Positions 34,945-46,859 of a DNA stretch of 64,000 nucleotides are shown piece by piece. The DNA comes from Gordionus sp. m RMFG-2023. Taxonomy: Eukaryota; Nematomorpha; Gordioida; Chordodea; Parachordodidae. Location: the NCBI RefSeq assembly GCF_954871325.1, contig NC_088775.1:24901561-24965560 (forward strand), written 5' to 3'. Numbering within the stretch: the stretch's first letter is position 1; every line of letters starts with the position of its first letter. The notes beneath the pieces were generated by a model. It saw only the letters and a program-made list of their open reading frames with translations, did not search any database and was not told the origin of the DNA. The position numbers were made by a program, and so were the translations under genes.

Positions 34945-37540
34945 AGGAACAGACATGTGCGTCGGTCAAATACGCCGCCATTGGAAACGCCAACGCCGCC
35001 GATATAAAGATACACATCCTTTCAGTATATGCTCCTCAAACGGGTTGCAAGGAAGAGGAGAAAGATGACTTTAGAGCTATCCTTGTTGTAGCTGTAATGG
35101 AAATCCCTAAGGATGACCTAGTCATAATAGGTGGTGACTTAAATGCGCATGTGGGAAATACAAGAAATAGCTACAAAAGGCATCATGGTGGTTTTGGATA
35201 TGGAGAAAGGAATGATGAAGGAGAGCATGTACTGAAATTTGCGCAAGACTTCGACCTTGCCTTAACCAACACCTACTATAGGAAAAAAGACAGTCATTTA
35301 ATAACATATGAAAGTGGTAAAAGGAAAATACAGATAGATTACATGTTAATCTCTCGCAGAAGATTAAAAGATGTAATAGACTGCAAAGTCATCCCAGGAG
35401 AAGATATAGCCGCGCAACACAAGCTACTAGTCATGGATTTACACATCGCAAATAAATCCACTCAAAACAAGATAAAACTGGAACCATGCATCAAATGGGG
35501 TAAACTAAAAACAATGACAGATGCCTTTGCAATCAATGCAAACATTGAAACAATAGATTCCTCACAAGTCAGAGAAAAAATGTGGACAGACCTTTCATCC
35601 AGATTAATAGACAGTGCCAAATCAACACTAGGCTTGACAAGGGGAGGTAACAAATCATACAAAGAACTTTGGTGGTGGAATGAAGAGGTACAAACCACTA
35701 TACACGCGAAAAAAGCCCTTTATAAAATATGGTACAAATCCAAAAACCCAAATGACAAGACAAGATACAAAAAATCCAAAAGAATAGCAAGGGCGGTGGC
35801 TAGGGCCAAATCTATGGCATACGATGAAATGTATGAAGAAATACATACCAAAGAAGGGCACAATAAAATATACAGATTAGCCAAACAGCGAGAAAAGAAT
35901 TCTAGGGATATAAACGGAGCTCCGAAAGTAATCAAAAAAGATGGGAAATTGATAATAAAGGAAAAAGAAATAATGAATAGATGGAAAGAATATCAGGAGC
36001 TTCTCAACTTTTATCCCCACATACTACATCTAGAAGAACACTCCCCATGTCAAAACCTTGTACAGCCTATAACAGAACAAGTAATAATCACATGCCTCAA
36101 GCGTATAAAAAACAACATAGCTAGGGGTCCAGATGATATTCCAATAGAAAACCTTAAAGCACTAGGAGATGATGGAATACATTTCCTCACAAATCTATAC
36201 AATAAAATACTTGGAAATGAAGAGGTTCCTCAAAAATGGAGGCAGAGCTATCTAGTTCCTATCTTCAAAAATAAAGGGGATCCACACAATTGTCAAATAC
36301 AGGGGCATAAAACTAATGTCATACTCTCTAAAACTATACGAAAAAATAATAGAAAAAGGATTAAGAGACATAATCGAAATAGGAGAGACTCAGTTTGGCT
36401 TTATGCCTGGAAGATCAACAACTGATGCTATCCACGCAATTAGGCAAATGAGTGTAAAATACAGGGAAAAGAATAAAAAGCTACATATGGTCTTTCTCAA
36501 TCTAGAAAAGGCCTTCGATAGAATCCCGAGAAAACTTATCTGGTGGGCGCTACGCCACAAAAAGATTTACGAAAAATTTATAAGATTAATACAGGATATA
36601 TATATGGGCCATACAACAATGGTCCGTTGCACAATAGGTACTTCAGCAGGCTTCACAATAGCCGAAGGAGTTCATCAAGGGTCGGCTCTCAGCCCACTTC
36701 TCTTCATTACAGTAATAGATGTATTAGCACAGTCTATACCTCAAACAGTCCCGTGGAATATGATATTTGCAAATGATATTGTGATACTTGCCGAATCCAT
36801 GGATGAAATGAAAGAAAGATTAGTGAGTTGGATAAATATCCTAGAAAAGCACGGACTAAAAGTAAATAGAGAAAAAACGGAGTATATGGTGATAGGAGGA
36901 GATGAAACAGAGAGTATTGATATAAATGAATGGCAGATATCGGCAATTGAAAGCTGCAGATATTTGGGCTCCACTATACAAACAAATGGCACAATAGAAA
37001 AAGAGATAAAGAGTAAAATTAATCAAGGGTGGTTAAAGTGGAGATCTTGATCTGGAGTGCTTGACAAAAGAATCCCACACAAATTAAAGGGAAAAATTTA
37101 CAGTTCCATAGTACAACCAGCTATTCTATATAGTTCAGAAACATGGCCAATCAAGGAATCAGACGAGAGAAGTCTACAAACTATGGAGATGAGAATTCTG
37201 AGGATTATTGCTGGGGTAACAGTAAAGGATAAAGTGCGCAGTATAAGAATACTAAGTAGTAAAGGTAGTGCCCATTAAGACTAAGTTAATGGTAAACAGA
37301 CTTAGGTGGTATGGGCACACAATGAGAAGGTCTAGGAACTAAATAGGAAATAAGGTTGAGAGTTAGCAAGTGATGGGCAAACGTAAAAGAATAAGGCCAA
37401 AACTTCAATGGGGCCATAATGTTAGAGCCAATATAAAGAAGTATAAATTAGATAAAAGAGATTGTATAAATAACATAAAGTGGAGAGAGATGTTAAATAG
37501 CTTGCCACCAGAAAAAGTGAAAGCTAAAGAGAAGAAAATT
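34945..37540 (+). pseudogene. RTE-type non-LTR retrotransposon (LINE), 5'-truncated and broken
   Basis: Encodes the C-terminal half of an APE-type endonuclease and an RTE-clade reverse transcriptase, which make the nick and copy the element's RNA into DNA. Visible in order: IKIHILSVYAPQTG (about 34990), LVIIGGDLNAHVGNT (35119), IDYMLISRRR (35335), QHKLLVMDLH (35418) of the endonuclease; then ARGPDDIPIENLKAL (36119), YLVPIFKNKGD (36250), FGFMPGRSTTDAI (36396), LEKAFDRIPRKLIWWAL (motif A, 36505), EGVHQGSALSPLLF (motif B, 36666), FANDIVIL (motif C, 36766) and KTEYMVI (36877). C-terminal KRIRPKLQW lies near 37385. The endonuclease lacks its N-terminal part. A frameshift lies near 36300, stops follow 37050 and 37275, and motif C has Asn in place of the first catalytic Asp, so the copy is dead. 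Long open stretches suggest moderate age. No poly-A tail or target duplication was pinned down. Confidence 0.9.
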
Positions 37541-37623
37541 TTTTTTTTTGATGTTTCAAATATTTTTTATGACCATCAATATGTAAGGAGTAATACAATA
37601 TTTTCTTAATGCAATCTACAACT

Positions 37624-39629
37624 CACAGGTGCGTACTCAGCGGGGTGGGGGGGGGAAGTGCAGTTGGACAAATCCCCCCCCCCAACCAAAAAAATGCAGA
37701 TGCCGGATATATTTTTCCAAAATATTATTGTTTTTATTAATATATATTTTATAATATATATTCCTATCTCTTTCTTTTTAAATATGTATTTCATTAATCA
37801 CATTCATTTACTAAGTTATTTTATCAATTAATTTCGATTTTAAGTTTTCCTTGGCATAATATTTATCTATTGTTTTCAAATTTCTAGTAACGCAATATTT
37901 ATCTATCATTTCCAAATTTCTAGTCAAATAATAATTAAGAACATAAGAAATTTTTTTTAAACATATTGTTGATTATGAAAATCCTAGTCATCTTACAAAA
38001 AAGCACAAATAATTTTATAAAATTTTATAATTAGCCTTGAAGAAAGACATATACTTCTTAAAAGGTATTTAAGATGCCTATGATAAATATTTTATTTAAT
38101 AATAGATTTATATTCCACCCCTCAATTTTCAATATCCACAAACTTAATGTGCTAATCGAAAGTTAAAATTTCAAAATAGCTATTTTACTAGATGGTTATG
38201 GCTAGCATATTCTATCCGAGACATTGGAGCTTATTGCATGATATGTGTCCTGTTTGGCCCAAGATATGATGGAAGAAATTTAGTTATGTTTAACAGTTTT
38301 GTAAATACTCCATTCAACAAGTAAAAGATGCTGGAGAAATCTTTGACAATCATCAAAAAACATTATCTCAGAAGCTATGAACTGATGATTTCTTCAAATT
38401 AATTCAAAGTGGGGATATGAATCCCATTTCATCACATATTAACAAATATAGAATTAAAATAGCAAAAGAAAGCAGAAGTAAAATCAAACTAACTATTGAG
38501 GCCATTCTATATTGTGGATTCCTAGCATTACGCGGCCATTTGGATTCAGGAAGCTTGAATTTTAATAATAATGATAATGAAGGTAATTTTCGTAGTCTTG
38601 TAAAATTTAAGCATTAGTTGATTCTGCATTAATAGAATACCCCAAGCGACAAAATATTTTAAACAGAATTATTTCTGAAACTCCCTGTCTAACAAGGAGA
38701 AAGAAATTGCAAAAAGCTTGTCCAACGAGATGGAGTCTTCATCATCAAGCAGTAACAGCTTTCATGAAGTTAGAAGAGCAGATTATTAATGCTCTTACTG
38801 AAATGCTACAATAGCTTGAAAAAGATATTACCTCAGAAGCAAGCAAATTATTGAATTTCACAATTTTTTTCTCATTAGAATGTTTTAATAAATTATTTAA
38901 TTATACCTATTTTATGTAATACTTTTCAAAAACATGACATTGACTTTATTGAGACGATGAGAATAGCGGAGAGCATTTTATTAGAACTCAAGGAAATTAA
39001 AGCTAATGTTGATGGAATTTCATATTTTATGTTATTGTTGAGTCAAAAGCAGAGCTATACGAGTTTAATATTTGGGGTCAGTAGAAGAGTATTATAAAAT
39101 AAATGTCTTTATCCCTTTCTTATATACATTTATAACCCAAATAAATGAACGGTTTAAATCATCAGGCAGCACTTACCAATCTGCAGATATTACTTCCACA
39201 AAAGCCCTCCCAACCTTTTTCAGATGGTGATAGAAAATAAAATAAAATATTTGGCAAATTTTTATCATGAAGATATTAAAGTATCTTATGATGCCTTATT
39301 AGTTGAATGTCAACTATGGTATAAAATATTAATATAGTTTATAGTCCCAAAAAATGCTATGGATGCTTTGTATCATTTTAAATCTTTTAGATTATTTCCC
39401 CTGTGTATTAAAATTATTATATATATTAAAAACTCTTCCAATTATTACTGCAACTAATGAGAGAACATTCTCTTCTTTAAAAATAAATACATACCTAAGA
39501 AGTACAACTTCTGAAAGTAGATCGAATAATTTGGCTCTTTTTTGAATATTCATAGGCATTTGACGCCAAGCACGGATTAGAAAATGGAAAAATTAGCTCG
39601 ATCCCAACGAATATTGGATTTTACATTAT
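37624..39629 (+). pseudogene. hAT transposase, DUF4371 / TTF-finger type, broken
   Basis: Plus-strand pieces in several frames follow the order of the animal hAT group annotated as 52 kDa repressor of PKR-inhibitor-like. YCMICVLFGPRYDGRN (about 38240) is the TTF-type finger. LTIEAILYCGFLALRGHLDS (about 38490-38550) and DNEGNFRSLVKFK (about 38575) are DUF4371. KLQKACPTRWSLHHQAV (about 38705-38755) is the conserved TRW block, and TATNERTFSSLKINTYLRS (about 39450-39500) is the dimerisation motif. The frame then runs on to about 39629. At least four stops or frameshifts. A candidate left end, CACAGGTGCGTACTCAGCGG with G9 and C10 tracts, lies at 37624-37683 and resembles hAT ends, but no matching right end or target duplication was found. 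Confidence 0.75.
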
Positions 39630-39792
39630 AAATATATAATATACTTCTTAATATTATTTGTGCACATTTATTTCTTATTGTGTTATATATAATTTCATGA
39701 ATACTATGTAAATTATTACATACAAAATACAATTATTCCTAAGAAATTAGTGTATTAATTTATATTTCCAACATTTAAATTTTTTATACTAT

Positions 39793-39866
39793 ATTTAACA
39801 CTATACATATAAGAGACCTACAGGCCCAGTTTAGAACATGAATAAATTAGTATTATTTTAAAAAAT
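39793..39866 (-). repeat. 74-bp dispersed repeat, inverted copy of 11240-11313
   Basis: Reverse complement of 11240-11313, identical by eye over 74 bp. It lies 160 bp after the end of the DUF4371 hAT coding remnant, so it may belong to that element's right end. Confidence 0.75.
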
Positions 39867-39924
39867 TATATATAAATTTTAAAGGCTCAAAAAATTTAAA
39901 TTTCTATTTTGGGTCATTTATTTT

Positions 39925-40060
39925 ATAGTGATTCATATGCTGGTTATATCCACTTAATATTTTATACACATATTTTATAGTTTTTTATATGCCGGGTGGT
40001 TATATCCGTTTAATATTTTTTAATTCACATTTATTTTATAGTTTTTTGTATGCCGGGTTA
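39925..40060 (+). repeat. Three imperfect tandem units of about 55 bp
   Basis: TTTATAGTTTTTTATATGCC-type units, each followed by GGTTATATCC(A/G)(C/T)TTAATATTTT. The first unit is the most diverged and the last is partial. Between the hAT remnant and the old Ty3/gypsy remains; no function inferred. Confidence 0.65.
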
Positions 40061-41230
40061 TATATTTGATTTTTTTTTAAAATTGTATATTTGATATAGT
40101 TGTAAGTAATAATAAATTTATGCTTGATATTTTTAAATAACAATAATTTTATCTAAAAATTTTTTATGAGCCACACTATTGGTTCCAGTGAAAAAATCTA
40201 ATGGAAAGTTGAGGCTGTGTACCGATTTCCGAGTAACTTTGAATCCAGGTGTGGTGGAAGTAAAATATAAATACTCATTGCCTAGAATTGAAGCCAATTT
40301 AAAGGGTGCAAAATATTCTTCCAAGGTTGATTTTTCTTCGGCTTATCAATTACCTTTGAAAGGAGGAAATTTGTAAATTGTTTAGGATAACGACTCCTAA
40401 ATGATTATTTGCCTTTTGTAGGTTATCGTTTGGATTAAGTGTGTCAACGCCGATTTTCAGCGTACTATAACATCTGTTTTCCAGGGCCTAGAAAAGGTTT
40501 TATATTATATGGATGTGTTGATTACTGGTATAACACCGGAGCAGCATTATCAACGGTTGGAAGAAGTTTTCAAGAAAATTCGTGACAAGGGCTTGAGAAC
40601 CAGCAAGTAAAAGTGTTCTTTGTAAACCGAAATAGTGTATTTGGGTCATCAAATTAATGGGGTTGAAGTGAAACCTCTTGATAAAAATTTAAAAAATATA
40701 ATAAATATGAATCAGCCAAAGAATAAGGCTGAAATGCAGTCATTTTTGAGTATGTTAAATTATAATCATCATTATGTGGAAAATTTTGCAAAAGTGGCAT
40801 CTCCATTGTATAATTTATTAAAGAAAAGTGTTCATTTTAAGTGTATAATTGAACAAAAAAGTGCTTTTGAAGTTTTGAACAAAAAAATTGGCGAAGAACC
40901 GATTTAGTGTCTTTTAATAATGATTTAGAAATAATCTTGGCTGTAGATGAATCTAATTAAGGTGTTGGAGGCGCTTTGTTATATCTAATTGATGGGTTAG
41001 AGAGACCAGATATTTTTTTTTCAAGAATTTTCATGAAGTAGAAACTCTGTATTCTATTATTGAACAGGAAGCCTTAGCTGCTATTTTTGGTTTAATCGTG
41101 TCGGGAATATTTAATTGGTAAATAATTTGTGATTTATACTGATCATTAAGCCATTGATTCATTGGTTTAAAAAAGATAACAAAGAATTAATGATCCCCGA
41201 AATTACAACGCTGGTTGTTGAGGAAGTTTC

Positions 41231-41399
41231 TGTAATAGAAACAATTAGCCTCAAAGGCAATTAAATATATGATGAATTTTAAATATATATATTATTAATT
41301 GTGTACGACGATTAATTGTTTGTTTTGTAAAATATATATATACTGCGGTACAAAAGGTAAAAAGTTGTTAAATTTATAATAAAAATTGATTTCATTACA
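41231..41399 (+). repeat. 5' LTR of the young Ty3/gypsy element
   Basis: 169 bp, TGTAATAGAAACAATT ... GATTTCATTACA, with TGTAAT/ATTACA inverted ends; identical by eye to 45300-45468. Followed after one base by the tRNA-Ser-type primer site. Confidence 0.95.
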
Positions 41400-44300
41400 A
41401 TGGCGCAGTCGTTTCAAATGGAGAAATATAATATAAAGGAGTGCAATATGGAAGTTTATTTATCAAAAATGGAATTCATATTTAAAATCGCAAAAATAGA
41501 AGATAAAAAATCATTTTTATTAGCCCTTATTGGATTAGAGGTTTATTCTAAATTATTTAATTTGTGTTTGCCAAAGACATTAGAGGAAATATCATATGAT
41601 GACATAATTAAACTTTTAAAGAATTATTATATGAAGAAGACAAACTTCCTATTAGAAAGATATTATTTTTTTAAAATGGAACAAGAAAAAGATGAAACCA
41701 TCGTAGAGTATATTAATAAATTAAAGATAAAGGCAAAGATGTGTGAATTTAAAGATATGTATAATACAGTATTGCGGGACAAATTAGTGTCAGGAATTTA
41801 TAATGGAAAAAAATGAAATTAATTAACACGCAGGACTTGACATGGGAAAGTGCAATACAAATCGCGACCGCAATGGAGACTACAGAAATGATGTCGTATG
41901 AAAAATTATCTGCAGGGAAGGAGATAAATAAAATCTCAAAAACAGTAACAAGGGAGCAGTATGACAAGTACAAATCAGTACCAAAAATTATTTGCTATTG
42001 TTGCGGATTAGGAGATCACATAAAACCTAAGTGCCCTAATTTGAATGACATCTGCCATAATTGTGGGATAAAAGGACATTTACAAAAAGTATGCAGAAGG
42101 AATCGTGGAAAGAAGGAATATATTCGAACGATAGATGTTCCAGAAAATGAGCGAGAAAGTTTTGAGGATTGGGAATTTCCAGAGGAGTCTCGAGAAAAAT
42201 TTGAGGTGAAATTATTGATAGATAAAATTTATATTAAATTTTTAATTGACACAGGATCGGCAGTCTTCATTTTGAATATAGAAGACGTTAACCGTTTAAA
42301 AATACCAGTAACAAAAACGGATATTATTTTAAAATCTTATAATAATGTAATGATCAATATTAAAGGTAAGTGTATATTACCCGTTAATTATATGAATAAA
42401 GTTATATATCATGAATTTATTATTGTAAACAATGGGATTAACTTGATAGGTAGAAACCTAATAAACAAATTAAAATTAATAAAAATAAATCAATGTTATA
42501 TAGTTAATGAGGTTTGGGAGGATAATATTGTACATAAATTTTCCTTATTATTCACTAAAAAATTAGGTTTACTAAGAGGTTTTAAGGCCAGTTTAGAGGT
42601 AAAATCTAACCCACAGTTTCAATGTATGAAAAGTAGACCGATACCATTTGCGTGGAAGGCAAAACTCGAAACGGAATTACAACGACTGGAATCCATGGGA
42701 GTTTTAGAAAGACTAAAATACTCGAATATCGCTTCTCCGATTGTACCCGTAATGAAGAAAGATGGATCTTTACGAATTTGCGGTGATTTCAGACAAACGG
42801 TTAATGCAAATATTTTGATAGATAAATATCCTTTACCCAGAATTAATGAATTATTAGCCACACTAGGTAATGGGTGTAAATATACTATTAGATTTATCCG
42901 AAGCGTATTTTCAAATAGAGCTAGATGAGGAGGCAAAAAAGTTGTTAGTAATCAACACGCCTAGTGGATTGTATCGTTTCACACGACTTCCGTTTGGGGT
43001 AGCCTCAGCGCCAGCGATTTTTCAACAAGCAATGGATTCATTATTAAAGGGATTACCTGGAGTAGCGGTATATTTGGACGATATAATAATTACGGGGGAA
43101 TCAATTGAGAGTCATAAGAAATTTGATAAATGTATTAAAGACGTTAGAAATAAACGGTATGAAATTAAATCTAAAAAATGTGATTTTTTTAAAGAAAAGA
43201 TTGAATTCTTAGGTCATACCGTTAGCGAAGAGGGAATTACGGCAACAAATAAGAATGTCAATGCAATTTTAGACGCACCATTACCAAAAAACGTCAAAGA
43301 ATTACAAGCTTTTATCGGTATAATAAATTATTATCAAAAATTTATAAACAATTTTTCGACTATTGCCGCTCCATTATATAGGCTTTTAAGGAAAGATGTG
43401 CCATGGAAATGGACAAATAATGAAACAATTGTGATTAATAAATTTAAAAAATTAATATCAGAAGCACCAATTTTAACACATTATAATCCGGAAAAACCGA
43501 TAATTCTAGCTGCTGATGCGTCTCAACATGGAATAGGATCAGCTATATCTCATATCATTAACAACGAGGAAAAACCAATTGGATACGCGTCTCGAACATT
43601 AAATGCTGTCGAACGAAATTACAGTCAGATAGAGCGTGAGGCTTTAGCAATTATATTTGGATTAATTAAATTTAAACAATATTTAATTGGCAGACATTTC
43701 ATTATCATTACTGACCATAAACCCCTAATATCGTTACTTAATCCACATAAAAGAATAACAGATATGTCATCAAGATTAGTAAGATGGTCATTACTACTAG
43801 CAAATTATGATTATGAATTGCAACTTCGAGGGACGAAAAAAAATAGTAATGCGGATATGCTTTATCGGTTTCAAATTGACGGTAAACCATCTGCTTGGGA
43901 AGAGTTAGATATTAATTTAATAGTATCGGATGCTCCACAATTTATTTCAGCGTTAGATATAAAAGCACACACAAGAAATGACCCGGTATTATCAAAGGTT
44001 TCACGTTACCTTACAACTGGATGGCCAAAGATGATAGAGGAAAATCTTAAACCGTTTTTCCAGCGCCGAAATGAACTCACGATGGAGGCAGGGTGTATAT
44101 TATGGGGCTTAAGAACCATAATTCCAAAAAAATTACAAGTAAATATTTTGTCTTTTTTACATAAGGGGCATCAGGGTTATACTAAAACAAAATTATTGGC
44201 ACAAGAGAACGTTTGGTGGCCGAATATTAACGAAGATATCGAATTACACGGTAAGAATTGTGAATTATGTCAAACAAATAATCCTGGCAATAAAACGATC

Positions 44301-45299
44301 ATAGGGAAATGGCCCTCAGCAAATAAACCATGGGGAAGAATTCATTTAGATTTTGCCGGACCAATTAACGGAGATATATACCTAGTAATAATAGATAGTT
44401 TTAGTAAATGGCCTGAAATACAAAAAATGACGACGAATAATTTTACTGAAGTAAGAAAATTGTTGTTAAGACTTTTTGCTATTTTCGGTTACCCCAATAC
44501 GATTGTAACGGATAATGGCCCCCCATTTCAAAGTAGAGAATTTAGTTTATTTTGCAAACAATTATCAATTAAAAATGTATATAGTGCCCCATACCACCCT
44601 AGAACCAACGGAGAAGCGGAGCGATTAGTACAAACTTTTAAAAAATTTTTTAAAAAAACATAATGATTATAATAAAATACAAGATTTTTTGTTTAATTAT
44701 CGAAATACGCCACAAATAACCACAAAACAATCACCAAGTTCAATTATGCTTAAATTTCAACCCATAGGACCTTTACAATTAATAAAACCAGTTTATCCTC
44801 ATCCATATATACCTCAGTTACCAGGTTTTTTTAATATAAATGAAAAAATATATGCAAAGGATTTTAAAAAAGATAATTGGATACCAGGTATCATCGTTAA
44901 AAGAACAGGACCAATTACGTTTTTAGTTGAAACTAAATTAGGGGTATGGAGAAGACATATTAATCAGTTAAAACATAGGTTCGACAACTCAGAATTAAAA
45001 AATAGAGAGGAGGGAAGAGAAGAAGAAACGATGCAAACTACACCACAAATGAATGAAAATGAGCCCATACAAAACTCAATGACTAAAGACATTGATCCTA
45101 TACACAAATTGGTGACCAAAGACATTGACCCAATACAAGACTCAATAAACAAAGACACCATCATAAATAATAAGATGTAAATTGACAGTAATGAGCAAAC
45201 GGTGATAGAGAACGAAAGTACAAGCAGCCGTTATCCAAAACGGATAAGAAAACAATTTATACCATTTCAAATCGAGAGCCCAAAAAAGGAGAGAATAGA

Positions 45300-45468
45300 T
45301 GTAATAGAAACAATTAGCCTCAAAGGCAATTAAATATATGATGAATTTTAAATATATATATTATTAATTGTGTACGACGATTAATTGTTTGTTTTGTAAA
45401 ATATATATATACTGCGGTACAAAAGGTAAAAAGTTGTTAAATTTATAATAAAAATTGATTTCATTACA
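45300..45468 (+). repeat. 3' LTR of the young Ty3/gypsy element
   Basis: 169 bp, same sequence as 41231-41399 as far as I can see. Preceded by a purine-rich tract and followed by the target duplication GTTTC. Confidence 0.95.
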
Positions 45469-46859
45469 GTTTCAATGTGGAAATTAAATATAGGCGAGAT
45501 AAAGAAAATCATTTACCAGATATTTTGTCCAGATTATGATCGGGCAGTGTAAATCCCGAAGTAATTGATAATAAAATTATAGATAGTGAGGATGCTTTAT
45601 TTCGTACCATATCATATATGTTAAAGGGAAGCCTACCACTTGGGAAGATGGGAAGATATTAGATTAAACACCTTGAAAGACAAGGATTTAAGTCAGTTGA
45701 AATTCTGTTTAATGGGTGTAAAAAATTGGAAAAATCAACATTATTTGTATAAAAAAATACAAAAAGAATTGTCAATTATGGTCGATTGTATAATGCGTGG
45801 AAATCGGGCTATAATTCCATTTAAATTGCGAGATAAGATTTTATGTTTATTACATGCCGGTCACCAAAGCAGAGATTAAATGAAATAGTGGGTGCGGGAA
45901 TACGTTTGGTGGCCTGGTATGATTATGGAAATTGAAAAATTACAAATAAATGTATTCCATGTAATACCTGTGCCTCCATGCCCTGTAAAGAAATGGGAGG
46001 TGTGTGGCCGAGGTCAAGTCAACCGTGGGAAAGGGTGCACATTGATTTTTTTGAGTTGGACAAAAAAACATATATTTTAATTGTTGATTCATATTCTAAG
46101 TGGATTATTGAGTATGAAGAAGTTCATGGGTTAACAACCATTGTTGTTATCAAATTATTACAAAAATTTTGGGCTAAATTTGGGATTCCAAAAACAATTG
46201 TGTCTGATGGAGGTCCGGCCTTTATAATTGAAAATTTTAGGCATTTTTGTACTTCGTTATAAATAAAGCATATGTTGGCTACACCATATCATCCTATCTC
46301 TAAGGGTCAGGCTGAGAGATGATGGCCATAGTAAAAAATTGAATTAAAAAGGTCAAACAAGGAAAAAATGAGGTTTGGATAGCCCAGTTATATTATAGTC
46401 CAATAATCGGGAAGGTGTTACTCCTGTTGAATTGTTTATAGGTAGTAGGACCAGAGTGTCATTGGATTTTGTAAAAACAAAAGGCAGTGCTATTATATTA
46501 CCACGTGAAAGAGTAAATATAAAGCTTCCGGTGGTACAAATTATATGAGCTCATTTATTTGATAATAAAAAGAAAAAATGGTAAAGAGGTAATATACTGG
46601 AAAATATTTGTAATTCGTCATGATGATTATATTAATAGACGAGATTAATGATACGTGTAAAATTAGTAAGTATAAATAACAATATTTAAATATTTATGGA
46701 TATGTATATTTTAAATTTATGCGACTAGTGAGTCTAAATTATTATTCCCAAATATGTATTAACATTAATATTGTCTTTTGTTCATATATAATATGATGGT
46801 ATACGATTGCCTGATATTGTAATTCATATTAATGTGAGTAACACAGATGTACTATGAGG

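Larger units (their letters stand above)
41231..45468 (+). mobile_element. Young Ty3/gypsy LTR retrotransposon inserted in an older one (fossil)
   Basis: Structurally complete: 169-bp LTRs (41231-41399 and 45300-45468) that look identical, start TGTAAT and end ATTACA, and a perfect 5-bp target duplication GTTTC (41226-41230, 45469-45473). One base after the 5' LTR is TGGCGCAGTCG, complementary to the 3' end of animal tRNA-Ser, the primer also used by several insect Ty3/gypsy elements. A purine-rich AAAAAAGGAGAGAA precedes the 3' LTR. Parts in order: gag-like region with two CCHC knuckles (CYCCGLGDHIKPKC, CHNCGIKGHLQKVC; about 41.4-42.1 kb), aspartic protease (LIDTGSA, about 42.24 kb), reverse transcriptase (YLDDIIITG, about 43.07 kb), RNase H (LAADASQHGIGSA, about 43.5 kb), integrase (about 44.1-44.7 kb) and a GPY/F-type end (TGPITFLVE, about 44.9 kb). 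No envelope-like region. The coding part is spread over several frames with about three interruptions, so it is treated as broken. Identical LTRs mean the insertion is recent. Confidence 0.93.
40160..46680 (+). mobile_element. Old, heavily broken Ty3/gypsy LTR retrotransposon (fossil), split by a younger one
   Basis: Remains of a Ty3/gypsy pol gene lie on both sides of the younger element at 41231-45468. On the left: reverse transcriptase (SNGKLRLCTDFRV near 40200; YLGHQINGVEVKPLD near 40637) and the beginning of RNase H. On the right: the spacer and integrase zinc-finger region, then the integrase core (VHIDFFELDKKTYILIVDSY near 46035; FGIPKTIVSDGGPAF near 46175) and the C-terminal part. The 5' LTR, gag and the start of pol are missing from the window. 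It is clearly broken, with roughly ten or more lesions, and much older than its guest. Downstream, after the hAT element at 46860-49690, a purine tract GAAAAGGGGG (49787-49796) followed by TGATAGG may be its polypurine tract and the beginning of its 3' LTR; this is inference, since no second LTR is present for comparison. Confidence 0.8.
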
